This document shows positions 47,551-59,443 of a stretch of 64,000 bases of DNA, one piece after another (position 1 is the stretch's first letter; every line of letters starts with the position of its first letter). Origin of the DNA: Balaenoptera acutorostrata (taxonomy: Eukaryota > Chordata > Mammalia > Artiodactyla > Balaenopteridae); contig NC_080072.1 of NCBI RefSeq assembly GCF_949987535.1, forward strand, positions 54,008,356-54,072,355. Reading direction: 5' to 3'. The position numbers and the translations under genes were made by a program. The notes beneath the pieces are model-generated. The model worked only from the letters and a program-made list of their open reading frames with translations, did not search any database and was not told where the DNA came from.

Positions 47551-48689
47551 ATGCAGTCTGTGTGCAGGATGTTTAGTTCAAGTTCACCAGTATTCACAGG
47601 GAAGTATTCACAGTATTCACCAGTATTCAAGTGGAAGTATTTTCAGGGTTCCCACCTATGGTAGGCCCTAAATTCCAATATTTGTCCCTCTATCCTAGCA
47701 AGGCTAACAGAAAGACTGCTAAACCTCTTGGCTGCCCATCCTGGATCAGAAAATGAGTACAGGTCAAAGGTGGCCCTAAATGCTAAAACACCTATAAATC
47801 TATATTTGTCTATCTTTTCTAGCTGTTAGAGGAAAGTTGTCCAAACTACCTCATCTGTCATTACTAGAACTAGAAGTCCTTCTACTATACAATACTGTTC
47901 TACATAGTATAGTTTTATATACATTTAACTTACACATATTCAACTATATGTATTTAGCCCTACCTCCCAAAGCACTGCTAAAGATTACATTTTTTGCATG
48001 TGCTCCATTATATATGGTGAATTATTATATACATTATTATACAGTAATGTTAACTGTACCAAGATAGATACCTGAAGTCACATATTCTGTAGTTCATAGG
48101 CAATTTAAGATTTTCCAAGTATAATTTTTTACTTTATGAAATTTTTATTTATTGACTTTAGAATCTAACTCCCAAGTAAGACAAGAGTCTACTGTATCAG
48201 GGATATTCTGACACTGAAGTTTTCTATTAGGGATACTTTAGACATTTTAATTCTGAGTAGGAGCTTAAACAAGATGACATCTAGGTCCCTGTCAACTGAG
48301 ATTCTGTAATTCTATACTTAATTTAATTTGTACCAGAAAAAGATTCATGGCCTGATGTTTAATACGTATTTTGGAGTGGTGAAAATACTAACAATCAGGA
48401 GAAACTCCCATCAGCATGAAAACTATCAATGAAGGAAACAATAAGATGGGTTTTATTTCTTTTTTAATAAGGTCCAATTTTCATATGCTTCCAAACTCAT
48501 GCTACAATTATGGTCTGACTGCATTTCTCAGAAATTAAATATCTCTATCTCATATATATGTCATCCTTACATATGCTACAGAAATAATCCAAAAGAAAAA
48601 AAAAAGCTGTATGCAAAACAAGGCTCTCAGCATTCTTGAAAATAGCTTTTAAAAAATCAGAAACACCTTATTATATCTATATGAGATGA

Positions 48690-48950
48690 TGGATGTTAAC
48701 TAAACCTACTGTGGTAATCATTTCACAATATATATAAATCAAACCATCATGCCATGTACCTTAAACTTTTTTTTTTTTTTTTTTGGCTGCACCATGCAGC
48801 ATGCGGGGTCTTAGTTCCCCAACCAAGGATCAAACCTGTGCCCCCTGCAGTGGAAGCATGGAGTCTTAACCACTGGATCCCAGGGAAGTCCTGTATACCT
48901 TAAACTTATACAGTGATGTATGTCAATTATTTCTCAATAAAACTGGAAAA
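48690..48950 (+). repeat. Old L1 3' end split by a SINE
   Basis: Left: 'ctgtggtaatcatttcacaa'. Right: 'aaacttatacagtgatgtat' then 'caattatttctcaataaaac'. This is the normal end of an old L1, divided by the SINE below. Confidence 0.8.
48769..48895 (-). mobile_element. Short CHR-1-like SINE in an old L1 end
   Basis: A minus-strand copy: T-tail, 'ggctgcaccatgcagcatgc', 'ttagttccccaaccaaggat', ending in the complement of GGACTTCCCTGGGATCCAGT. The duplication TACCTTAAACTT is at 48757-48768 and 48896-48907. Confidence 0.92.
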
Positions 48951-49105
48951 AAATCAGAAACACTAAGATGTTCAACAAACAGAAAATGTTAAGTATGACA
49001 TATCTACCAAGTATTATCTGTCAATAAAATTATAATTATGTTCTGCATGATAACAATTACATAAATAAATACAAAAGACAAACTGAAAAAAAAAACATTT
49101 GTAAT

Positions 49106-50093
49106 CAAAACAACTAACAACCCAATTAAAAAAATGGACAGAGGACCTAAACAGACATTTCTCCAAAGAAGACCTACAGGTGGCCAACAGGCACATGAAA
49201 AGATGCTCAACATCGCTAAATATTAGAGAAATGCAAATCAAAACTACTGATATAATGAAGTATCACTTCACACTGGTCAGAATGGCCATCATCCAAAAGC
49301 CCCCAAATAATAAATGTTGGATAGGGTATGGAGAAAGAGGAACCCTCCTACACTGTTGGTGGGAATGTAAATTGGTGCAGCCACTATGGAGAACAGTATG
49401 GAGGTTCCTTAAAACACTAAAAATAGTTACCATACGATCCAGCAATCCCACTCTCAGGCATATAAAATCCCACTTTTCTGGAAAAGATGAAAACTCTAAG
49501 TTGAAAATATACACACACTCCAATGTTCATAGCAGGACTATTTACAGTAGCCAAGACATGGAAGCAACCAATGTCCATCGACAGATGAATGGATAAAGAT
49601 GTGGTGTATACACATATACACACAATGGAATATTACTGAACCATAAATAGAATGAAATAATGCCATTTACAGCAACATGGATGGACCTAGAGATTATCAT
49701 ACTAAGTGAAGTCAGACAAAGACAAATGTCATAGATGTCACTTTTACATGGAATCTAAAAAAATGATACGAATGAACTTATTTACAAGACAGAAATAGAT
49801 TCACAGGCATAAAGAACAAACTTATGGTTGCCAAAGGGGAAGGGGGGAGGGATAAATTAGGGGTTTGGGATTAACAGATACACACTACTATATATAAAAT
49901 AGATAAACAACAAGGTCCTAACTGTATAGCATAGGGAACTATATTCAATATCTTGTAATAACCTATAATAGAAAAGAATCTGAGAAAGAATACATATATG
50001 TGTATAACTGAATCACTATGCTGTACACCAGAAAGTTAACACAACATTGTAAATCAACACTACTTCGATAAGAATAAAAAATAAAATAAAATA
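49106..50093 (+). mobile_element. 5'-truncated L1
   Basis: An L1 3' end from ORF2 ('aggacctaaacagacatttc', 'gttggtgggaatgtaaattg') through the 3' UTR to a TAAAA tail. An imperfect duplication, AAAAACATTTGTAAT at 49091-49105 against AAAACCATCTGTAAT at 50094-50108, frames it. It is younger than the L1M pieces around it. Confidence 0.85.
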
Positions 50094-50119
50094 AAACCAT
50101 CTGTAATATGTAAGTTAAC

Positions 50120-50960
50120 CAAAGGTTTATTTCTTTAAAATAAATAAAAAAGGAAAAAGATCAATGACTCAATAGAAAAATAGACAAAAGATATGAAGAC
50201 AGTTCATAAAAAAGGAAATGCAGATAGATGTCTTTTGTGACATCTATCAAAATGAAAGTATGAAAATATATTCAGCCTCATTTTTAAGAAAAATTAAAAT
50301 TAAAATATAGTTTTCATTTTTCACATTGGCAAAGAAAAATATTTGATACTACATTGTGGTGCAAGAATTTGGGAAAGCAGGCACTTTTATATATTTCTGG
50401 TAGAAGAATAAATTGGTACACCCTCTCTGGAGGGCAATTTGGCAATATCTATCAAAATTTAAAGGCACATAACCTGACTCAATATTCTGTTTCTAGGAAT
50501 TGATGTCACAGAGATACTGAGAAACACACGTCTAAATGTGTGTGTGCTACAAGCATTACCCTGATTGCAATAGCAAATAACAAAACCAAACCATAAATGC
50601 CTATTAGTAAGACACTGGTTAATTAGTTTGGATATCAATTTAATGAAATACTATCTAGCTCTTATAAAGAATGGAGCAGTTCTATATATACACTGACAAA
50701 AATATTTAAAGTGGGGGAAAAAAGCAAAGGGCAGGACACTGGCAGGATAGTATACTAATATTTATATTAAGGGACAGGTTAAATATCTGTGAAAATATGT
50801 ACAAAAAGCTAATAATAGTGTCTCTGGGTAGGAACACTTAGATGGATATGGGAAAACAATTGAGAGGGTATTTAGTCAAGTACCTTTTGAATCTGTGTAT
50901 GTATGGCCTATTTGTTTAACTATATAAAATTACATAGGATAGAATTCCATGCTATGAGCA
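50120..50960 (+). repeat. Old L1 3' fragments
   Basis: Decayed L1: 'tcaatgactcaatagaaaaa', 'acattgtggtgcaagaattt', 'ggtagaagaataaattggta', 'caaaccataaatgcctatta' and 'gtctctgggtaggaacactt'. Confidence 0.65.
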
Positions 50961-51062
50961 TGGAAATGTTGTGGTAAATAGAACAAGAAACAAAAATTTA
51001 AGCACACTGTGCTAACAGGCAAAGAAAAACTAGATACACTTACAGACAAAGACTAAGTGGGA

Positions 51063-51409
51063 GGGACTTTCCTGGTGGTTCAGTGGTTAAGAATCCGCCT
51101 GCCAATGCAGGGGACAGGGGTTTGAGCCCAGGAAGATCCCACATGCCACGGAGCAACTAAGCCCATGCACCACAACTACTGAGCCTGAGCTCTAGAGCCT
51201 GCGAGCCACAACTACTGAGCCCGCATGCCACAACTACTGAAGACCACGGACCTAGAGCCCGTGCTCTGCAATGAGAAGCCACTGCAATGAGAAGCCCGTG
51301 CACCGCAACGAAGAGTAGCCCCCGCTCTCCACTACTAGAGAAAGCCTGCGTGCAGCAATGAAGACGCAACACAGCCAAAAATTAATTAATTAATTAATTA
51401 ATTTTAAAA
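51063..51409 (+). mobile_element. CHR SINE
   Basis: Starts GGGACTTTCCTGGTGGTTCA. The B box is GGTTTGAGCCC, and the bases of the usual 'tggtctggga' that follow are lost. The tail is a run of ATTA. The perfect duplication AAAGACTAAGTGGGA is at 51048-51062 and 51410-51424. Confidence 0.95.
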
Positions 51410-51589
51410 AAAGACTAAGTGGGAAAGAGAAAAATGTAAAAAAAAAGATGTCATATTATAGTTTAATTTATATTAATATATTAAAATTATTTATATATAA
51501 AATACTGACGAAGGAAAAAGACCTAGATACATGATTTTCCACAAGACTGCCCCCACTTCAGACATTAGTCCCAAGTCCCAGGCCACCCT

Positions 51590-51800
51590 TACTTCTTACA
51601 GATTGGCTATAAATCAGGGGTTCCCATGATCCCCTCCTCAGGTTCAATAATTTTCTAGAATAGCTCGCAGAACTTGGAAAAACACTTTAGTTGTGTTTCC
51701 CAGTTCATTATAAAGGACACAACTCAGGAAGAGCCAAAGGGAAGAAATAAACAGGGCAAGATACATACCCAAAATCCAAGGTATTTACCCAAGAGTAAAG
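51590..51800. repeat. Possible ancient LTR-type relic
   Basis: The blocks 'ggttcaataattttctagaa', 'tagctcgcagaacttggaaa' and 'cattataaaggacacaactc' match a common old mammalian repeat by eye. Family and ends are not resolved. Confidence 0.4.
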
Positions 51801-52074
51801 CATGGAAAGATAAGAGAGGCTGAGAGACAAAGAAGATACAGGGTGAAGGCTTAACACATTTAAGAAGATTCCCTGAAGGAGGAGAAAGATAGAGAACACA
51901 GCAAAATTGTTGTTCTCCTCTTCTACCTACTTTCACAATTTTCTCTTTGTCTATGTTTTCCAGAGATTAACACCTAGAAACATTATAGCTAATCTTTTGA
52001 AATCAAGACAAAAAGAAAATTATAAAAGTAGGTAGAAAAAAATTACCTTCAAAGAAATGATAGTCATTCTAAGT

Positions 52075-52620
52075 TGACTTTTCAACGGTAACAATGTAAA
52101 CTGGTAGGCAATGGGATTATATCTTTAATGCACTGAAAGAAAAAACTGCCAATGTTAATTTCACCCAGCAAAAATATCTTAGAAGAAACATTGTAAAATA
52201 AAGACATTTTCAGACAAAAACTAACAGCTCAATGTCAGACGGAAGTAAAATGATCCCAAATGGAAGGTTTGAGTTGAGAAATGAAGAAAAAAGGATATAT
52301 AGATTACTCTACATAAATATTGACTATAAAAAGAACATATGGTAGGGCTTTTAAAATATAGACTAATAAAAGTAAATATAGTTAGTGTTCTAAAATCCTT
52401 CTGTTATCTGAGAGTTAGATAAAGGTATTAATTAACATCTAAATAACACAATGGTCAAAAAAGAAATAACAACAATTAGGAATATTTTGAATCAAATGGT
52501 AATGAAAATACTACATATGAAAAATGTATGGGTACAACTAAGTAGTAGTTTGAGGGAGAAAAGTGTACATATCAGAAAAGGCTTAACATTAACGATATAA
52601 ACATGCATTTTAAGAATGAA
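52075..52620 (+). repeat. Old L1/HAL1 fragment
   Basis: Decayed LINE: 'ttaatttcacccagcaaaaa', 'aaataaagacattttcagac' and 'gatcccaaatggaaggtttg', as in the end of L1 or HAL1 ORF1. Confidence 0.6.
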
Positions 52621-52624
52621 ATGA

Positions 52625-52982
52625 GGACTTCCCTGATGGCACAGTGGTTAAGAATCCGCCTGCCAATGCAGGGGACATGGGTGGTTCGAGCCCTGGTCCG
52701 GGAAGATTCCACATGTCACGGAGCAACTAAGCCCGTGCACCACAACTATTGAGTCTGCGCTCTAGAGCCCGTGAGCCACAATTACTGAGCCCATGTGCTG
52801 CAAATACTGAAGCCCATGTGCCTAGAACCCATGCTTTGCAACAAGAGAAGCCACCGCAATGAGAAGCTTGTACACCGCAATGAAGAGTAGCCCCCGCTGG
52901 CCGCAACTAGAGAAAGTCCGTGCACAGCAACGAAGACCCAACGCAATCAAAAAAATAAATTAATTAAAAAAGAAAAAAAAAA
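52625..52982 (+). mobile_element. CHR SINE
   Basis: Starts GGACTTCCCTGATGGCACAG, then an extended B-box region GGTGGTTCGAGCCC with three extra bases. The A-rich tail ends in AAAAG. The perfect 13-base duplication AAGAATGAAATGA is at 52612-52624 and 52983-52995. Confidence 0.95.
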
Positions 52983-52995
52983 AAGAATGAAATGA

Positions 52996-53340
52996 ACAAT
53001 GGAAGGACCAAGAGGACATTATGCTAAGTGAAATAAGCTGGTCACAGAAGGACAAATACTGCATGGTTCCACTTATATGAGGTATCTAAATTAGTTAAAC
53101 TCATAGAAACAGAGTAGGATGATGGTTGCCAGGGGCTGGGGGGAGGAGAAAATAGGTTGTTGCCGTTCGAAGGGTATAAAATTTCAGTTATGCAAAAGGA
53201 GTAAATTCTAGAGATCTGCTGTACAACACTGTGTCTATAGTTAACAATACTGTATTGTGTACTTAAAAATGTTTTAAGAGGGTAGATCTCATATTAAGTG
53301 TTCTTACCACTAATAAAAGAAAAAAGAATGAAATGAATAA
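52996..53340 (+). repeat. Old L1 3' end
   Basis: Matches the fragment at 6100-6365: 'ttatgctaagtgaaataagc', 'tggttccacttatatgaggt', 'atggttgccaggggctgggg' and 'gatctgctgtacaacactgt'. Confidence 0.8.
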
Positions 53341-53426
53341 TAAAATTGACAATGAACAAAAACCCCTAAACTGGAAGAGCATAAATTAATGAACTAGAAA
53401 ATAAACATCAAAAGAGAGTATATACA

Positions 53427-53583
53427 GGGACTTCCCTGGCAGTCCAGTGGTTAAGACTCCGTACTTCCAATGCAAGGGGTGTGGGTTCGATCCCTGGTCA
53501 GGGAACTAAGATCCCACATGCCATGCAGCGCAGCCAAGAAAATATTAAAAAATTAAAAAATAATTTTTTAATAAATAAATAAA
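53427..53583 (+). mobile_element. Short CHR-1-like SINE
   Basis: Starts GGGACTTCCCTGGCAGTCCA, B box GGTTCGATCCC, 'ccatgcagcgcagcc', then an A/T tail. The duplication AGAGTATATACA is at 53415-53426 and 53584-53595. Confidence 0.93.
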
Positions 53584-53599
53584 AGAGTATATACAAAGC

Positions 53600-54300
53600 A
53601 AAAAATTTGTTCTTAAAGAAAAAAGAGAAGGCACAAATAAATAACATCATAAAAGAAGAACAGGTCAGTGCTAGAGATACCACAGATATTAAAAAGATAA
53701 AAGGATATTAAGAACAATTTTGTACCAATAAATTTGAAAATTTAGACAAAATGGACAATTTTGCTCAAGGAAAAAAAAACCTGATTAGAATTATAAACGT
53801 GAAAGAGATTAAATCATAAAATGTTCCTGCAAAGAAAGCTCCAGTCCCAGCTGACTTTAATGGCAAGTTCAAAAGTATATTTAAGAAATAAATCATTCAA
53901 ATCTTAAAAGAACTCTTCCAGAGAAGATAAAAAGAGGGTACACCCATCAACTCTTTTCCTGTGTTTAGCTTAACCTTGATACAACAACCAAAGATACCAT
54001 AAGAAAGAAAAATCATAGTCTGACCTCACTAATGAACACAGGTGCAAAAATCCTAAATAAAATTTATCAAATCAAATCCAGCAATATATAAAAAGGATAA
54101 TAAATTATGACAAAGGTGAATTTACACCAGAATATAACGTTGGTGTAATATTTGAAAATCAGTCAAGGTTATCCACAACATTGACAGGTTTAAAAAGAAA
54201 AATCAAATGACAATCTGAACAGATAAAGTACCTGATAAAGTTAAACATTTATTACATATGATAAAATCTTAGCAAACAAGGAATATATACAAACTCAGGA
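53600..54300 (+). repeat. Old L1 ORF2 fragment
   Basis: Decayed ORF2: 'gacaaaatggacaattttgc', 'aaagctccagtcccagctga', 'ttccagagaagataaaaaga', 'ctgacctcactaatgaacac' and 'caatatataaaaaggataat'. Stops and gaps throughout. Confidence 0.75.
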
Positions 54301-54329
54301 TGCATGTGCTAAGATCCTGTTAAGATCCT

Positions 54330-54800
54330 CCAGAGATCGTTTTAACTGGATGGTTGTGTCCCTCTCTAGCTGCTATAGGTGCTACTGCTATGAGTTCACA
54401 CATGCAACCTTCTCTGGAGAATTGCCTTGGGATGATCAAAGGACCTGACGCAGAGGACCTGAGGGTTATACACACCTTTCCCCCACAGCCAATAGCTGTC
54501 TGCTATTGGTGTTCCCCACCAATAGCAGCCAATAGCTGGTCCCCCACCAATAGCACCAATAGCTGTCTGCTACAGGTGTCCCCCACCTGTCTGCTGCAGG
54601 AGTATATCTCTGTTATGCAATTAATACTCCAGAGAGCATAGAATCGAGCTGAGATTAAACTTCACCTGAAACTATCATTGCTTAGTTCTTTCCTTTCCCT
54701 AACTTGATTCCCTCACTCCTTTATAGGTTTCTCCTGAGAGCATTCCTTTTATAAATCATTTGCACAGAAATTCCTATCTTTGCTTCTAGGGAACTCAATC
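54330..54800. repeat. Unclassified segment with a CCAAT-rich degenerate minisatellite
   Basis: No family recognised with confidence. Bases 54489-54587 contain a unit CCAATAGCTGTCTGCTA...GGTGT.CCCCACC at 54489-54520 and 54556-54587 (67-base period), with a partial unit between. A perfect 10-base stem GCTATTGGTG / CACCAATAGC (54502-54511 and 54517-54526) lies inside. The 95-codon frame over it is chance. Confidence 0.7.
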
Positions 54801-55059
54801 TAAAATACATATAAGTAAAAGAGTTTAAACTTTCAACTTTTAGCACATGAGGAATAGAAAGGAACTTCCTGAATCTGATAATGGCTAGCTATGAGGAGGA
54901 GGAAGGCGGGGGCGGGGAGAAGAAAATCCTACAGTCCTAGACAAACCTGTAAAGCAAGAAAAAGAGACAAAAAGTACAAGAATTGAAAAAAAAAGAAACA
55001 AAACACATAATTTGGAGATGAAATGACTGAACACATTAAAAAAATCTAAAAGAGTAAAT

Positions 55060-55180
55060 AATTTTTAGAATTAATGTTAGAATATAGTAGAGTTTTTGGA
55101 TACAAGGTCAATATACAAAAGTCAATTGCATTTCTCTATACCAGCAAACAGAAAAAGAAATAATTTTAAATGGCGCCAAA
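55060..55180 (+). repeat. Old L1 ORF2 fragment
   Basis: The block 'ttggatacaaggtcaatata', 'caaaagtcaattgcatttct' and 'ctataccagcaaacagaaaa' is the old L1 ORF2 region that lies after the FADD motif. Confidence 0.8.
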
Positions 55181-55419
55181 AAATATCATGTACCACCTGT
55201 TCCCTGTATAGCCAAGTAAACTCCAACCATATCTGACCTTCCCCCAGGTGACAACTATAACCTCTAGACCAGATTTGAAAAAAAAGAAGGAAAACCAAAA
55301 TCCACAAAGACCTTAAGGTCCTGGAGAGTGAACAAACGCAGATTTGATTCTAAAAGGGAGTTAACACTTGGGAGAAGGAACCAGCATGGGATGTTTCCTG
55401 CTTTTATGGCTTTTGAGAG

Positions 55420-56850
55420 CAGACAGTAGTCAGAGCCCTGCGCTGTGGCTGAAACACCAATGGAAATCTCACGGTCCTTGTGGCCTGAAGAACCAGAGCA
55501 CAAAATTCAGGGCAACCACAGCCACTGGAGTATATGTCCAGAAAGGAGAGAGTTAGAGAGGAAGAACGCCACATTCTGTGCATAAACTCTGTTCAAAACT
55601 CTAGCTGACTCCTGTACTACATATGTGTGGGACAGACATCAGCTAAGGATAAAAGAAGAAACTGAGATTTGAGCAGCCTTCCAGGAAACAGAGTTTGCAG
55701 TTTGAGTTGAACCAAGTTAATTACATGCTAATATAAACAAAATAAACACTCTCCTGAGGAATAATGGATTCCAGGCTCTCCATAATATAACACTCATAAT
55801 GTCCACGATGCAATCCATAATTGCTAGACAAATGAAGAACTAGAGAAATGTGACCCATTCTCAAGAGCAAAGATAATTAGTGGTGATCAACTCTAAGATA
55901 CCCAGATGTTAGAATTAACAGACAAGGATTTAACACAGCTATTACCAGTGACTTAAAGAAAAATGTTCTTGCAATGGAGGAAAAGATGAGACATCTCAGA
56001 AAAGAAATAGAAACTATACAAAAGAACCAGATGGAAATTTTTGAACTGAAAAATACAATATCTGAGATTAAAAATTCACTGAATGGTCTTAATAGCAGAA
56101 GAGAGATGAAAGAGAAAAAGGTCCATGAACTAGAAGACAGATCAATAGAAATTATCTATTCTGAAATACAGAGAGAAAAATGTTAAAAATAAATTTAACA
56201 GAGCCTCCGAGATCTAAAAGACAATACCAAGAAATCTAACATATGTATAAAGAAAACTAAGAGAATTCATTGCCAGTGAATCTGTATTACAGTAAATGCT
56301 AAAGGAAATTCTTCAAGTTGAAGGGAAGTGATAGCACTTGGAAATTTGAATTTTTAGGAAAGAAAGAGGAGCCCTGGATATGGTAGACAGCTGGATAAAT
56401 ATAAAAAGACTATTTTTTCTTCTTAATGTTTAAAATGCATAGGACTGATTAAAGCAAAAATTAAAACACTTGTATAAAAAGTGATACAAATGATAAAGGA
56501 TGGAGGTGGTATTGATGATAAAACATGGGCCAACATTGTTGCAAGAATTTACAAGGAGTGGTATAATATTAACTCTAAATAGACTGAGAAAAGTTAATTT
56601 TCCAAAATTGAAACTAATGAAACAAAATCCCCAAAGCCCTTTATCTGTTAAAGAGATTGTACTTGTTCTCAAAAAGCTTTCCATGAAGAAAACTCCAGGC
56701 CCAGATGGTTTGGGTGGCAAATTCTATCAAACATTTAAAGAAATAAATACCATCATACAAAAACACTTTCAGAAAAGAGAGCAGGGAACACTTCAACTAA
56801 TTTTACAAGGCCAGCATAATCCTAATATAAAAATCTAACAGATATACAAA
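55420..56850 (+). repeat. Old L1/HAL1 remnants, ORF1 to ORF2
   Basis: The pieces follow L1/HAL1 order: 'atggaaatctcacggtcctt' (5' region), 'gacaaggatttaacacagct', an ORF1 coiled-coil remnant around 55974-56186, 'ttgccagtgaatctgtatta', 'gctaaaggaaattcttcaag', then an ORF2 piece around 56640-56840 with KKTPGPDGLGGKFYQTFKE. Nothing in it can be translated as a whole. Confidence 0.75.
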
Positions 56851-58030
56851 AAGATCCTTACCAAAATATATAAAAAGAATAATAAGTTGTATTTATCTGA
56901 GGAATGTCAGTTGAATCAACATCCAAAAATCAATGTAATTCATTATACCCCAAACTAAAAAAAAATTGTTTAATGCTATGGTACACCCAGACAATGGACT
57001 ATTATTTAGTGATAAAAAGAAATGAGATCTCAAGCCATGAAAAGACATGGAGGAACCTTAAATGCATATTACTAAGTGAAAGAAGCCAATTTGAAAAGGC
57101 TACATACTGTATGAGTCCAGCTATATGACATTCTGTAAAAGGCAAAACTACAGAGATAGTAAAAAGATCAGTGGTTTCCAGGGGTTGAGGGTTGAGGAAG
57201 GGATGAATATGTGGAACATAGAGGATTTTTCGGGCAGTGAAATTATTCTGTATGACAATATAATGGTAGATACATGTCATTACACATTTGTCCAAACCCA
57301 CAGAATGTACATCACCAAGATTAAAACATATGTATGATCAGGTCACCCAAGATGGCTGTTCTCTTGCTCTCTGAATATCCCCTATTCGACCAGTGCCTGC
57401 GTCACCTACACCCTACTCACATGACTAACCTTCCCTCCTAATCATAGAGACATACTTGCCCCTAGCCCCAGCTAGTAATTGTTCTAATCTTCAGATTAGA
57501 ACATCTCCGCTATGATAGCTTAACAAAGGGGCAGTGAGGGGCATGCTCCTCTGCTGGTTTCCCTGGTAACTGATGAGCCAACCTGACATCAATTCCCTCT
57601 ATAACTGGTAAATTGCCCCCTCCCTTCCACAATAGCAAAGACTACTGCCATGTCCTGCCTGCCATCTCCCATACATGGTGGGGTGTTGCTCCAGGACCTT
57701 GCTTCAGACATGTAAGATCCGCATGTCCATTAAATCACTGATGTCTCTGTTGCTGACTCTGGGCTCTTTCTTCGGTCCTGAGGCTAGGCAAGCATAAGGC
57801 TTGCAGGTCTGCGGGGTGCAGCCCAACAACATAATATAAATGATGGACTTCAGGTGATTAATATGTGTCAATGTAGGTTTATCAGTTCTAACAAGTGTAC
57901 CACACTGGTGGTGGATGCTGATAATGAGGGAGGCTGTGCATGAGTAAGGGCAGGGGGAGTATGAGAAATCTCTGTACTTTCACTTCAATTGTGCTGTGAA
58001 CCTAAAACTGCTTAAAAAATAAAGTTTTAA
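56850..58030 (+). repeat. Old L1 3' end split by a solo LTR
   Basis: Left of the LTR: 'ccagacaatggactattatt', 'tactaagtgaaagaagccaa', 'ggaacatagaggatttttcg'. Right: 'atgatggacttcaggtgatt', 'tcaatgtaggtttatcagtt', 'aacaagtgtaccacactggt'. Joined, the order is that of one old L1 3' UTR. Confidence 0.85.
57331..57828 (+). mobile_element. Solo LTR of an endogenous retrovirus
   Basis: A 498-base segment with TG at its start (TGTATGATCAGGTCACC) and CA at its end (GCAGCCCAACA). It is flanked by the 5-base duplication ACATA at 57326-57330 and 57829-57833. An ATTAAA polyadenylation signal is at 57729-57734. There are no internal viral genes, so it is the product of LTR-LTR recombination or a broken copy. 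It sits inside an old L1. Five-base duplications fit several ERV classes, so the class is not assigned. Confidence 0.8.
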
Positions 58031-58034
58031 TTAA

Positions 58035-59120
58035 AAAAAAACCAAAACATGATCTTCTCAGTAGATGCAGAAAAAGCATTTGACACAAATTCAATACCCA
58101 ATAATTATTTTAAAATTTCTCAGTAAATTCTGAATAGTAATTCCATTCCTAGGTATCTACCCAAGAGAAATGAAACATGTTCACACTATGACCTGTACAT
58201 GAATTTTAACGGCAGATTTATTCAGAATAGTTGAAACCTGATGTTTCGCAACTGGTGAGTGAAAAAACAAATTGTTGTACATCCATACAGTGGAATCCTA
58301 CTCAGCAATAAAAATGAATAAACTACCAATATGGAAAACAAAATGAATAAATCTCACAAGCATTGTTAAGTGAAGGAAGCTAAACCTAAAAAGTCTATAT
58401 ACTGTATGATTTCTGTAAGGCAAACTACTGGAACAGTGGAGAAATATGACGACTCAACAATAAAAAGACCACCCCCCCAAAAAATGGACAAAGGATTTAA
58501 GCAGACATTTTGCTAAAGAAGATGCACAAATGGCTAACGAGCTATAATTACTGATTTATGCTACAACACAGATGAAACTTGAAAACATGCCAAGTTGAAA
58601 GAAGAGGGACATAAAAGGCCATATATTGTGTGGTTCCATTTCTATAATAGGTGCAGAACAGGCAAAGCCATGGAGACAGAAAGCAGATTAGTGGTTGTTA
58701 GGAGTTAGGAGAAGAGAGGAGTGACGATTAATTACGGGTATAGAGTTTCTTTTTAAGGTGATTAAAATGTTCTGAAATTAGTGGTGATTGCATAACTTTT
58801 TGAATATACTAGAACCCCTTGAATTAGATACTTTAAAGTGGTGAATTTTATAATTTTATGTTATGTGAATTACATCCCAATTAAAAACAACTACTGGACT
58901 TAAATTAGATCAGTGGTTGCCAGGGGCTGGAGTGATGGGATTCACTACAAAAGGACATGAGGCAACTTTCTGCAAGATAGAAATGCTCTATGTCTTGATT
59001 GTGGTGTTGGTTATGCAACTATTTACACTTGTCAAAACTCTTTAAATTGAACACTTAAAAGGATGAAATTTACTGTCAATTACGTAAATGTAAATTATAC
59101 TTCAATAAGCCTGATTTTTT
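58035..59120 (+). repeat. Several old L1 3' pieces
   Basis: Pieces in L1 order, some overlapping in type: 'ttctcagtagatgcagaaaa' (ORF2), 'tacatccatacagtggaatc', 'gctaaacctaaaaagtctat', 'tggttccatttctataatag', 'gtggttgttaggagttagga', 'gatcagtggttgccaggggc' and 'tctatgtcttgattgtggtg'. At least two separate insertions are needed. Confidence 0.75.
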
Positions 59121-59300
59121 AAAAAGTATATAGAAAAGCTCTAAAACTGATGTTGGAGCAGAGGAAAATGGATAAGTACAGATGCATAGTGTTTTACCTT
59201 ATAAAGTATGAATTAATGACAAACAATATTGGATGGTTTTTTCCTTTCCCTTTATGAAACATACGGAAAATGTAATTTAATGTTAAAAATACAATACTTG

Positions 59301-59443
59301 GGGGACTTCCCTGGTGGACCAGTGGTTAGGACTCTGTGCTTCCACTGCAAGGGGCACAGGTTTGGTCCCTGGTGGGAGAACTAGGATCCCACTTGCCACA
59401 CAGCATGCCCTCCCACCCCCACCCCCCCCCAAAAAAAAGAAAA
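59301..59443 (+). mobile_element. Short CHR-1-like SINE with a C-rich 3' part
   Basis: Starts GGGGACTTCCCTGGTGGACC, then a diverged B box GGTTTGGTCCC and 'ccacttgccacacagcatg'. A C-rich run (59408-59430) then replaces the usual 'gccaaaa', before A's. The imperfect duplication is ATACAATACTTG (59289-59300) against ATATAATACTTG after the tail. Confidence 0.88.
59408..59430 (-). other. G-quadruplex motif on the PGM2L1 transcript strand
   Basis: The plus strand reads CCC, T, CCC, A, CCCCC, A, then nine C's. The minus strand therefore carries four G runs of 9, 5, 3 and 3 with single-base loops. This meets the classic four-run rule with the shortest loops, so it is predicted to be very stable. It would be in PGM2L1 pre-mRNA. 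Confidence 0.8.

Noticed and set aside
54354..54641. A 95-codon frame over the CCAAT-rich segment
   Set aside because: It is generated by the minisatellite units and has no homologue I recognise.
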